DNA of 36,536 nucleotides from Verrucomicrobiota bacterium. GTDB lineage: Bacteria; Verrucomicrobiota; Verrucomicrobiia; Limisphaerales; CAIMTB01. Made by a program: the position numbers and the translations under genes. The stretch lies in NCBI GenBank assembly GCA_963205105.1, contig CAUJJW010000156.1, positions 1-36,536 on the forward strand, written 5' to 3'. Shown piece by piece: positions 15,331 through 22,938 of this stretch (within the stretch, counting starts at the first letter, position 1; every line of letters begins with the position of its first letter). The notes below the pieces were generated by a model that was not told the origin of the DNA, searched no databases, and saw only the letters and a program-made list of their open reading frames with translations.

Positions 15331-16545
15331 ATGCCGCACTATCGATTCATCGCGGTGGACGACCGGGGCAGGAAGCTGCGCGGGTCGCGTGAAGCCTCCA
15401 GCGAGGCGGCCCTGGGGGTGACGCTTCGACAGGAGGGCCAGTGGCTTGCCGAAGCCAGGGTTGCCCGCAGTGCGAGCGAAGGCTCCGCGCGACGCAAGAG
15501 CGGGAGGCGCGCCTCCCAGCGTGTGCTCGAGCAGTTCTTTCTGTCGCTGAGCCTCCAGCTCAAGGCCGGCGTCAATGTCGTGGCCGCCCTGACCTTCTGT
15601 CTCGAACCCGGGGCGCCCGAATCCTTCCGGGCGGTCCATGCCGACGTTCTGGATCGGGTGAAGGCGGGAACCTGCCTCAGCGAGGCGATGTCCTTCCATC
15701 CGCGCACCTTTTCGGTGGTGGTCGTCAATCTCCTGAAAGCGGGCGAAGCCAGCGGCCGTCTGGGCGAGGTTTGCGACGAGATCCGTCGGCACTTCGACTG
15801 GAGTGAACGGCTCACGGGCGACGTGAAGCAGGCCCTGATTTATCCCGTGGCCCTGCTGGTTGCCGCCGCCTCGTTTTTCTTCGTGGTGTTCACCTTCTTC
15901 ATTCCGCGATTCACCGGTGTCTTGAAGGAGCTGGGCGTGCCACTGCCTGGCCTGACGCGCGCCATGATCCAAGTCAGCGAATTCGTCCTGAACCACTATG
16001 GACTGGTCGCCTTCGCGGTGCTGGCTCCACCCCTGGCGATGGTTGCGGGCATTCGCCAGTCCCCCGCCATGGCTGCGTGGGTGGATGGCGTGAAGCTGCG
16101 CCTTCCGCTGGTGGGCCGGATTCTCTGGCAGACGGCCCTGTGCCGCGTCGTGCACAACCTCGCGACGCTCTACCGGGCGGGCATCCCGTTGCTGGACGCG
16201 CTGAAGCTCTGCGAGCCGCTCGTCGCCAACCGCCTCATCCGGCAAAGCATCCAAAAGGTCCAGGAAGGGGTCGCCAGTGGCCGGACCCTTCATGATTCCA
16301 TGGCGCAGACCGCGCTCTTCCCTCCCATGGTCGTCCAGATGGCCGCGCTCGGCGAAGCGACGGGCACGTTGGATGAGGCCCTCTACAGCGTCGCGAACTA
16401 CTACGACGTCATCGTTCCGCGAACCATCAAGAAGCTCTTCACCCTGTTCGAACCCCTCATCATCCTTGTCCTTCTCGCCGTGGTCGGAACCATCGTTCTG
16501 TCCGTCTTTCTGCCTATCGCCTCGGCCCTGGGTTCCTCGTCATGA
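15331..16545 (+). CDS. gspF: Inner-membrane platform protein GspF
   Basis: This 404-aa polytopic membrane protein belongs to the GspF/PilC family, which anchors the assembly ATPase and pseudopilus at the inner membrane. It opens with MPHYRFIAVDDRGRKLRGSR, typical of the family. It contains two GspF repeats with the pattern FFLSLSLQLKAGVNVVAAL and LATLYRAGIPLLDALKLCE. Three membrane segments are visible (near LIYPVALLVAAASFFFVVFTF, GLVAFAVLAPPLAMVAG and PLIILVLLAVVGTIVLSVFLP). I start at the ATG preceding HYRF; a TTG four codons upstream is possible. The stop overlaps the next start by 4 nt (ATGA). Confidence 0.95.
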   Translation: MPHYRFIAVDDRGRKLRGSREASSEAALGVTLRQEGQWLAEARVARSASEGSARRKSGRRASQRVLEQFFLSLSLQLKAGVNVVAALTFCLEPGAPESFRAVHADVLDRVKAGTCLSEAMSFHPRTFSVVVVNLLKAGEASGRLGEVCDEIRRHFDWSERLTGDVKQALIYPVALLVAAASFFFVVFTFFIPRFTGVLKELGVPLPGLTRAMIQVSEFVLNHYGLVAFAVLAPPLAMVAGIRQSPAMAAWVDGVKLRLPLVGRILWQTALCRVVHNLATLYRAGIPLLDALKLCEPLVANRLIRQSIQKVQEGVASGRTLHDSMAQTALFPPMVVQMAALGEATGTLDEALYSVANYYDVIVPRTIKKLFTLFEPLIILVLLAVVGTIVLSVFLPIASALGSSS

Positions 16546-17438
16546 CGCCATGCTCCCATCGCGCGGTGTTGTCGACGGGATGCCGCTCCCCGCGGGCCGC
16601 ACCGCGGGCGTTCACGCTGATCGAGATGATTGGTGTGCTGGCGATTCTGACCATGAGCGCGGCGGTTTTGACGCCAGGGATCACCCAGCGGCTGAGTCGG
16701 TTGCGGGCTGCCGAGGACGCCGCCGAGGTGCAAGCCATCGGCAACGCACTCCGGGAGGCCATCAAGACCGATCAGGCGATCCCCGGACTGCAAACCTGGC
16801 CGCTCCGGGTTTCGGCGAACCTGGGGATTTCAGCCAATGAAGTCCGGTACTCCGTGCCTGGCGAAAGTTCCACCGCGCGCGTCTATCTCATTCATCCCTC
16901 GATTGAGCCGGCGACGCCGACCCTCAGCTCGGCGTTGACGGACCCCGTCTGGAGCCAGGGCGTGGACGGCGCCGACACCGTGTCGGATGCGCGGGTGATG
17001 ATTCTCAGTGTGTACCGCCCCGGGCTGCCATTGCCCCTGAGCAGCGGTGCGGCGAGCAGCGCGTCGGTATTCGAGAGCCTTTGGAGCTGGTACTACGACC
17101 CGGCCACTCGTGCGCCGCCGGCGGGCTGGCCATCCGACTGGAGTCGGAACGGCCATTGCCTGCACATCGAACGGATTCAGCTCCTGAGCCTCTTCAGAAA
17201 GGTCACCTTCAGCAACCTGATGTCCGGAACGCGGAATCCCTTCCTCAAGGTGGGAGCTGCCGCCGCCACCACGATGGGATCCTCGGCCACGCACGATGCT
17301 CTGTACCTGGAGGGGACGGCTTTCCGCCTCTATCAAGCCAACCCGGGATCCGGCACTCCCGGTCCGCTTCAGATCGTTCACTCGCTCAGGGATTCCGTGA
17401 ATTTCATCTACGAGAATGACCGTTGGGGCATTCAATAA
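16542..17438 (+). CDS. Large pseudopilin, E5-containing, paralogue 1
   Basis: This 298-aa protein has a prepilin-type signal, RAFTLIEMIGVLAILTMSAAVLTP, with Glu at +5 but Ala rather than Gly before the cleavage point (A23/F24). The globular part is large for a minor pseudopilin. It shares blocks with the next gene: ARVMILSVYRPGLPLPL, SVFESLWSWYYDPATRAPPA, GWPSDWS and a closing VHSLRDSVNFIYENDRW. These look like an ancestral duplication. It probably occupies a minor-pseudopilin (GspH/I/J) position at the pseudopilus tip. It overlaps both neighbours (4 nt upstream, 23 nt downstream), so translation is coupled. Confidence 0.85.
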   Translation: MTPCSHRAVLSTGCRSPRAAPRAFTLIEMIGVLAILTMSAAVLTPGITQRLSRLRAAEDAAEVQAIGNALREAIKTDQAIPGLQTWPLRVSANLGISANEVRYSVPGESSTARVYLIHPSIEPATPTLSSALTDPVWSQGVDGADTVSDARVMILSVYRPGLPLPLSSGAASSASVFESLWSWYYDPATRAPPAGWPSDWSRNGHCLHIERIQLLSLFRKVTFSNLMSGTRNPFLKVGAAAATTMGSSATHDALYLEGTAFRLYQANPGSGTPGPLQIVHSLRDSVNFIYENDRWGIQ

Positions 17439-18396
17439 CAGAACACCGGGTTTTGCCTTGCTCGGCCTGATGCTGCTCCTGACGGGGGCTGCGGTCGGCG
17501 GCGTCGTGGTCATGTCCGACTACCGCCAACGTCGCATGGAAGAAACGCGGGCCCTGGAGGAAACACGGATCGCTCAGCTTGCGGAGGGTTTTGTTTTGGC
17601 GGTCGGTGTTCAGCTGAGGATTCCGGGGCCGTCGGATTGGGTGGGTGTTGTGGCCGATGCCACCGGCAGAAGTCCGGCCCTGGTGGAATACGTGGATCCG
17701 TCGGCCAGTCAACGGTCCACCCTGCGGCGCATCCTGGTGGTGGATCGCATCATTGGGCAGGGAGGACTCCCGTTCACGCAGTCGAACGGTGGTTTGACGT
17801 CGGGCCAGAACCCATTTCTCTCGGATCGGGCCCGGGTCATGATCGTGAGTTGTTCACGCATGGGTCTCGCATTGCCGGTCCAAGCGGGCGTTCTCGACAA
17901 CAGTGTCTTTGACGCCCTGTGGAACTGGTCGTACGACCCAACGACCAGCGCTCCCCCTGCAGGCTGGCCGGCGGCCTGGTCCGGCATGGGTGCCCACCTT
18001 CATGTGGCGAGAATTCCCCTCCGTACCCTCTTCGCCCCGGTCGGCTTCAAGAACATCACGTTCGGATCGGGGAAACGCATCCGGCAGGGCCGGTTCATTT
18101 TTGCCCTTCGAACGATTCTGACCCGCAGCACGCGCTACTTCCTCAAAGGCTCCCTGCTCAAGGTCAACGACTCCAATGGCAATTCCCATCGCATCCACGT
18201 GGTTCATGAGTCGGCCCAGTTCGATCTGAGCGCGCTGCTGGAGGAGATCCTGGATAACAACGATGACGATTGGGAGTGGTACCGCGACATCCGCGATGGG
18301 CGGATTCGCTGGCGTTGGCGTGGATGGAGACGGGACTGGCATGGGCGTGGCAACGACGACGACCACTGGGATTGGAACTGTGACAACGATGATTAG
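17416..18396 (+). CDS. Large pseudopilin without E5, with Trp/Asp/Arg-rich tail, paralogue 2
   Basis: This 326-aa protein begins with a prepilin-type segment TPGFALLGLMLLLTGAAVGG (cleavage G12/F13). The conserved +5 Glu is Gly, as is usual for the tip pseudopilin GspK, and its size is also GspK-like. The body is paralogous to the preceding gene (ARVMIVSCSRMGLALPV, SVFDALWNWSYDPTTSAPPA, GWPAAWS). It then continues past the paralogue's end into a 47-residue tail (280-326) that is almost only Asp, Trp, Arg, Asn, Gly and His, with eight Trp residues (e.g. DDDWEWY, RWRWRGWRRDWHGRG, DDDHWDWN). I know of no such tail in GspK. It could bind calcium, carbohydrate or the cargo at the pseudopilus tip. 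A GspK-specific domain is not clearly visible, so that naming is inference. Confidence 0.82.
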   Translation: MTVGAFNNRTPGFALLGLMLLLTGAAVGGVVVMSDYRQRRMEETRALEETRIAQLAEGFVLAVGVQLRIPGPSDWVGVVADATGRSPALVEYVDPSASQRSTLRRILVVDRIIGQGGLPFTQSNGGLTSGQNPFLSDRARVMIVSCSRMGLALPVQAGVLDNSVFDALWNWSYDPTTSAPPAGWPAAWSGMGAHLHVARIPLRTLFAPVGFKNITFGSGKRIRQGRFIFALRTILTRSTRYFLKGSLLKVNDSNGNSHRIHVVHESAQFDLSALLEEILDNNDDDWEWYRDIRDGRIRWRWRGWRRDWHGRGNDDDHWDWNCDNDD

Positions 18397-18407
18397 CTGA
18401 CCGGGCT

Positions 18408-19832
18408 GTGGTTATGAAACGGGGCACTCTGGGAATCAGTTGGTTGAACGAGACGCTGACCGCCGCATGGGCAGGCCGGGACGGTGCTGTTCAGACCTGG
18501 CATGCCCCCGCCGCGGTCAAGGACGGCGCGATGCTGTCCGGCGTGATGCGGGACGTGTGTCGTCGGAGCGGTGAGGATCTCCGGCGGGTGGTGGTGCTGA
18601 TGGACCATCGCAACCTGCTGTTTCATGTGCAGGAGACACCGCCGGCGAAGGGTCGGCTCCTGGATCAGATGCTGGATCGGCTGATTGGTGAGAACCGCTT
18701 TTTCGATGAGCCCTCGGTCTGGGCCAAGCTGGAACTCCCTCCTGGCGCCCGCCATCACCGGTGGCTGCTGGCCCTGACGCCCCAGTCGATCTGGAACGAC
18801 ATCAAGTCGGCGTGCGACGACAACGAACTGGATTTGGTGGGTTTGTATCCGGCGACGGCGCTGTTGGCGCGCCATCTGGGAAAGGTGCGGGCCGAACCGG
18901 GTGAAGCGGTGCTGTTGATTGCGGACTTCGGCGGGTCGCACGGGCTTCTCGTCGGCCGGGGCGACGGCCAGATCCTGTTCGCGCGATCCATTGCGGCTTC
19001 GCGCTCGGAGACGGAGGGGCGCCTGGATCAGGAGATCAACCGGACCCTGCATTTCGCCGAACAACGATTCGGGGGCAAGGTCAGCCGCATCGTGGCGATG
19101 GGTGAACGGTGCGAATCGGCACTGTCGGGCCGGCCGCTTCGGGAAGGTCTGAACGTGGAGACGCTGGTCGCCGATCTGGAGGATCCGGCACTGGCTGCCG
19201 CGGGTTCCGAGGGCGGTTCGAGTATCCGTCTCAACTTTGTTCGCCGCAGTCTCTGGCAGTCGCCTTGGGCCCGTCCGTTGCTGGCCGCAGGGATGGCGGC
19301 GCTGCTGCTGGTCTCAATGAGCACGGCGGCCTGGGTCCTCGACGAGGCGCGGACCCGGTCCTCGGAACAGGAGCGATGGAAGCGGGAAGTGCGGGCTGCG
19401 GCGCGGATTCGGGAAACGCGCCTTTCCCGGCGGCGGGAGTGGGAAAGCCTTCGGGCCCTGGTCCTGGCCGTGGGCGATCCTGATCAACCGGCAGTGATTT
19501 CGTCCTTTTGCCGATACCTCCAGACGACGACGCCAGCGGCCATGAGGCTGACCGGTCTGGATCTTGCGATGGCGACAAACGGCTGGACGCTGCGATTGGA
19601 GGGCATCTCGCGGGAGCAGGGCGGCCGGTTCGTGACGGGAATCGAGGAGTGGGAAGCCGGCCTGACAGGAGGAGTCTTCCGGGTGCGGGTCGTGGACAGC
19701 ACACAGCGGCGGACTGTCGCGGGCTCCTCCGTCGGACTGGGGTCCACGTTGCCGATGAATGTGGAAGGCAAGGCTGCCTCGAACACTGAGGCGGGGGAGA
19801 AGGGGTTCTTTCTGTCTGGAACCATTCCATGA
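18408..19832 (+). CDS. GspL-like (PilM-PilN fusion) assembly protein
   Basis: This protein of about 474 aa has an N-terminal actin-like (PilM/GspL cytoplasmic) domain (LGISWLNETLTAAWAGRDG, DLRRVVVLMDHRNLLFHV, AVLLIADFGGSHGLLVGRGD). A single membrane helix follows near residues 288-310 (PLLAAGMAALLLVSMSTAAWVL). A periplasmic coiled segment and a small PilN/GspL-like domain (CRYLQTTTPAAMRLTGLDL, GWTLRLEGISREQ) complete it. This arrangement is GspL, which links the GspE ATPase to the inner-membrane platform. A GTG at 18408 or an ATG at 18414 could start it. The stop overlaps the next gene by 4 nt. Confidence 0.85.
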   Translation: MVMKRGTLGISWLNETLTAAWAGRDGAVQTWHAPAAVKDGAMLSGVMRDVCRRSGEDLRRVVVLMDHRNLLFHVQETPPAKGRLLDQMLDRLIGENRFFDEPSVWAKLELPPGARHHRWLLALTPQSIWNDIKSACDDNELDLVGLYPATALLARHLGKVRAEPGEAVLLIADFGGSHGLLVGRGDGQILFARSIAASRSETEGRLDQEINRTLHFAEQRFGGKVSRIVAMGERCESALSGRPLREGLNVETLVADLEDPALAAAGSEGGSSIRLNFVRRSLWQSPWARPLLAAGMAALLLVSMSTAAWVLDEARTRSSEQERWKREVRAAARIRETRLSRRREWESLRALVLAVGDPDQPAVISSFCRYLQTTTPAAMRLTGLDLAMATNGWTLRLEGISREQGGRFVTGIEEWEAGLTGGVFRVRVVDSTQRRTVAGSSVGLGSTLPMNVEGKAASNTEAGEKGFFLSGTIP

Positions 19833-20572
19833 AGGCCCAGCCTCCCATGCGCATTGGTGATTCGAACGGTTCGGCCGCGCAGGCCGCCGGCGGATCGCCG
19901 GCGCGGCCAGGTTCGGCGGTGGCGCTCGCTTCTGCGGCCGCACTGGCTGCTTTTCGGGGGACTCCGGCGGATTCGGGAACACCGAGAACGCGCCATCGTC
20001 GGCCGCCATGGCTGGAGGTGGTCACCAGCCTGCGGGTTGTCGTGGCCGTCGGCGTTGTTTCGGTGCTGCTCCTGAGCATCAGCGCCGTGGTGGGATCGAA
20101 GTTTCTTGGCCCGCGGGCGCACGGGGCCGAAGAGGATGCCACGGCGGCGCTGGTTGGCGGGCCTGCGATTCCGGAGGCGGATCTTGAGGTCCTGCGGCAG
20201 CAGGCGGAACGGGCCCGGGCCCGGCTGCTCGCGGGACGACAGGAATTGCGAACCGTTCTGGAGCGCATCGAGAACGAGGCGCGTCGGCGGGGTTGGCGGG
20301 TGGAACTGAGCCTGTCACCGCCGGTCAACCGTCCTCATGGGCTCGATCAAGTGACCGCTTATCCCGTGGCGCTGCATCTGACGCCGTCAGGCGACGATGC
20401 ACCGCCCGGATTCCGGTCGCTCATCGACTGGCTCGACGGGATCCCTCGATCGCCGCGGCACACGGCGGTCACCGGTCTGTCGCTGAGGGCCAACGGGAAA
20501 GGCCGGACCTCACTGCGGGTGGATCTTCAGGTGTTCGGCGTGATGGAGAATGACCAAGCTGCTCCACAGTAG
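19829..20572 (+). CDS. GspM/PilO-like bitopic assembly protein
   Basis: This 247-aa protein has a long Ala/Gly/Pro-rich cytoplasmic N-terminus (about 60 aa). One membrane helix (67-89, LRVVVAVGVVSVLLLSISAV) is followed by a coiled-coil (about 110-145, LEVLRQQAERARARLLAGRQ) and a ferredoxin-like periplasmic domain (VTAYPVALHLTPSG, SLIDWLDGIPRSPRHTAVTG, LRVDLQVFGVM). This is the PilO/GspM plan, a partner of GspL. Sequence similarity in the family is weak, so the call rests on architecture and its place between GspL-like and GspC-like genes. It overlaps the next gene by 23 nt. Confidence 0.78.
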   Translation: MKAQPPMRIGDSNGSAAQAAGGSPARPGSAVALASAAALAAFRGTPADSGTPRTRHRRPPWLEVVTSLRVVVAVGVVSVLLLSISAVVGSKFLGPRAHGAEEDATAALVGGPAIPEADLEVLRQQAERARARLLAGRQELRTVLERIENEARRRGWRVELSLSPPVNRPHGLDQVTAYPVALHLTPSGDDAPPGFRSLIDWLDGIPRSPRHTAVTGLSLRANGKGRTSLRVDLQVFGVMENDQAAPQ

Positions 20573-21131
20573 ATGGGCGCTGCCTTGCGCGCTTCTGGTG
20601 GCGCTGGCCGTGTGGATCGGGGACCTGCGAAGTCCCCAAGGCAGCACCGTGACTCCCCGTTCCCGAAGGTCTGTCGAGCCTCAAGCCCCATGGACCGCCG
20701 TCGACACCACGCCCCTTGAACTCTCCAAAAATAGCCCCCTGCGGGAGTGGCTCGTCCAGCAACTCGCCGAACCGGGACCGACATTTCGTGACGATCCATT
20801 CGTCGATTGGACCGAGCCTCGCGTGCTCGCTGAGCCCGCTGTTTTGGCCCCCGCTCTGCCGGTGCTTCGAGGCATCAGCGTGGGAGCCGGCCAACCGCTT
20901 GCCATCCTCGATCGTACCGTTGTCGGGGAGGGCGAGACCCTGGGTCCGTGGAAGGTCGATACGATCGAGACCGACAAAGTCTGGATCACAGGGCCCTCGG
21001 GAAAGGTGGGTCTGACTCTGGCTCGGGATCCGGTCCTTTTACCCGCACCCAAACCTGTCGTGGCCCAGGGGTCGAACGCCCCGTCCACCCATGCGTCATC
21101 GGCGAGCCTGAAACCGGCCCCTCGGAAATGA
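20550..21131 (+). CDS. GspC/PilP-like periplasmic coupling protein
   Basis: This 193-aa protein has an N-terminal membrane anchor (residues 9-25, WALPCALLVALAVWIG), a Pro-rich linker, and a small beta domain with the homology-region pattern of GspC/PilP: LRGISVGAGQPLAILDRTVV, then GETLGPWKVDTIETDKVWIT. In known systems this domain contacts the N0 domain of the secretin and links inner-membrane and outer-membrane parts. There is no PDZ or coiled-coil after it, so it is a short version; the C-terminus is a disordered Ser/Ala/Pro tail. The secretin gene starts 22 nt later. Confidence 0.78.
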   Translation: MTKLLHSRWALPCALLVALAVWIGDLRSPQGSTVTPRSRRSVEPQAPWTAVDTTPLELSKNSPLREWLVQQLAEPGPTFRDDPFVDWTEPRVLAEPAVLAPALPVLRGISVGAGQPLAILDRTVVGEGETLGPWKVDTIETDKVWITGPSGKVGLTLARDPVLLPAPKPVVAQGSNAPSTHASSASLKPAPRK

Positions 21132-21153
21132 GATCCTTTCTGCTGTCACTGCC

Positions 21154-22800
21154 ATGAAACACAACCCACGAGAAAGCGCGCCGGTCTGGGCGCGCTCCCT
21201 GCCTCTCGTTTCCTTCGCTCTGCTCCTGGCGGGCACCGGATGCGAAACCGAAATCGCCAAGGACCGAGCCAATCGCGGCTGGATGGTGGCCACCAACCAG
21301 GGGCAGGCCACGGCGCCTCCGCCGCGGATGCCGAGTTCGGTGGCGCCGGTGGCGGTGTCCGGATACCAGCCGCCCGCTGCATCGACGGAGGTTCCGGAGA
21401 AGACCTTCGCGGAACAGGCGGCGGAGGCACGTGCCACCCCACCGGGTGACGGACGGCGATATTCCTTTTCCGCCAAGGATCTCGATATCAAGGACGCCCT
21501 GGCTCTGTTTGCCCGGAGCAACGAACTCAACATTGTTCCCGACCCCGACGTGACCGGAACGGTTTCGGTGGAGTTCCGCAACCTGCCGATCGAGAAGAGC
21601 ATGGAGGCGATCCTTGGGGCATTCGGGTACTACGCCGATGCCTCCGGCGGCCTCATCCGGGTGCACAGCCAGCGCACCGAGTTTTTCACGGTGGATTACC
21701 TGCGGCTGATTCGCAGCGGGAACGGCAGCAGTTCCGCCAACATCAGTTCGTCCTCATCCGAAAGCTCGGGTGGTGGTGGCGGGGGAAGTGGCGGTGCCGG
21801 CGGCACGGGTGGCGGTAGTTCCGGCGGCTCGGGCGGCAGCGGCGATTCCACCAGCGTTTCCATCAGCAAGTCCGACAGCGTGGATTTCTGGTCGGAAGTG
21901 GAGACCCAGCTGAAGGACATGCTGACCCCGACCGGCAAGATCGCGATCAACCGCGTTTCAGGCACCATCATGGTGACCGACCAGAAGGGGAGCGTGGATC
22001 GGATCAGCACCTACCTGAAGCACATCAAGAAGACGCTGCATCGCCAGGTGGACCTGGAAGCCCAGATTTATGAGCTGGTTCTGAACGACGAGTTCCACTT
22101 CGGCATCGATTGGCAGAACGTGATGATCAAGGCGGGTGAATGGGCGATGTCCAGCGGCGGCGCGCCTGCCGGCATTCCGACTTCCAACCTGATCGTCGGC
22201 AACCCGATCGGCGGCAACACGCCCGGTCAGCCTGCATTGTCCCTGGCGATCACCAAGGACGAAACCAAGATCGTCATCGATGCGCTCAAGGAGATGGGCA
22301 ACCTGGAGGTGGTGTCCCAGCCTCGGATTCGCACGCTGAACAACCAGGCGGCCATGATCAAGGTGGGCACCGACAAACCGTTCTTCCGCCGCACCTCCAA
22401 TGTCATCACGGCCAATGGCGGCACCCAGACGCAGTCGAATGTCGAGGTCACCAGCATCACCATCGGCACCATCCTTGCCCTGACCCCGCAGATTTCCGAC
22501 GACGGCTGGATCACCATGGACATCTCACCGGTGATCACCCGGCTGGTGAACACAGCTCAGGGTCCTGATGGCAGCACGGCACCGGAAGTCGACATCAAGC
22601 AGGCGTCGTCGCTGGTCCGCATTCCCCAAGGCTCAACGGTGGTGATCGGCGGGCTGATTCAGAACGAGCGATACAAGACGACCCGCAAGGTCCCGATCCT
22701 GGGGGACATCCCCGGCCTGGGCTATGCGTTCCGAGGCGTTTACGACGACACCCGGAAGACGGAGTTGGTCATCTTCATCACGCCGACGATCGTGCCTTAA
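21154..22800 (+). CDS. gspD: Lipoprotein secretin GspD/PilQ-like
   Basis: This 548-aa outer-membrane channel has a lipoprotein signal with lipobox LAGTGC (Cys30), so it may reach the outer membrane without a separate pilotin. A secretin N-terminal domain (about 105-170: DLDIKDALALFARSNELNIV, VTGTVSVEFRNLPIEKSMEA) is followed by a Ser/Gly-only linker (about 190-230). An N1-type domain (IAINRVSGTIMVTDQKGSVD) and the conserved secretin core come next: EVVSQPRIRTLNNQAAMIKVG, VTSITIGTILALTPQIS, VRIPQGSTVVIGGLIQNE, VPILGDIPGLGYAFRG and LVIFITPTIV at the end. It is short compared with classic GspD (about 650-700 aa). It is the last assembly gene of the cluster. Confidence 0.94.
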   Translation: MKHNPRESAPVWARSLPLVSFALLLAGTGCETEIAKDRANRGWMVATNQGQATAPPPRMPSSVAPVAVSGYQPPAASTEVPEKTFAEQAAEARATPPGDGRRYSFSAKDLDIKDALALFARSNELNIVPDPDVTGTVSVEFRNLPIEKSMEAILGAFGYYADASGGLIRVHSQRTEFFTVDYLRLIRSGNGSSSANISSSSSESSGGGGGGSGGAGGTGGGSSGGSGGSGDSTSVSISKSDSVDFWSEVETQLKDMLTPTGKIAINRVSGTIMVTDQKGSVDRISTYLKHIKKTLHRQVDLEAQIYELVLNDEFHFGIDWQNVMIKAGEWAMSSGGAPAGIPTSNLIVGNPIGGNTPGQPALSLAITKDETKIVIDALKEMGNLEVVSQPRIRTLNNQAAMIKVGTDKPFFRRTSNVITANGGTQTQSNVEVTSITIGTILALTPQISDDGWITMDISPVITRLVNTAQGPDGSTAPEVDIKQASSLVRIPQGSTVVIGGLIQNERYKTTRKVPILGDIPGLGYAFRGVYDDTRKTELVIFITPTIVP

Positions 22801-22938
22801 ATCGGGGCTCAAGTCGGCGCGGGGAATGGCCGATCAATTATTGGAGTTGGCTGGCGGTTGTGTGGGGATCTCGCTCGCACGCGATCGACGCTTTTGAGCC
22901 TGCCCAAGCCGTGACCGGCCGCGAATTCGGGTGTTTGT

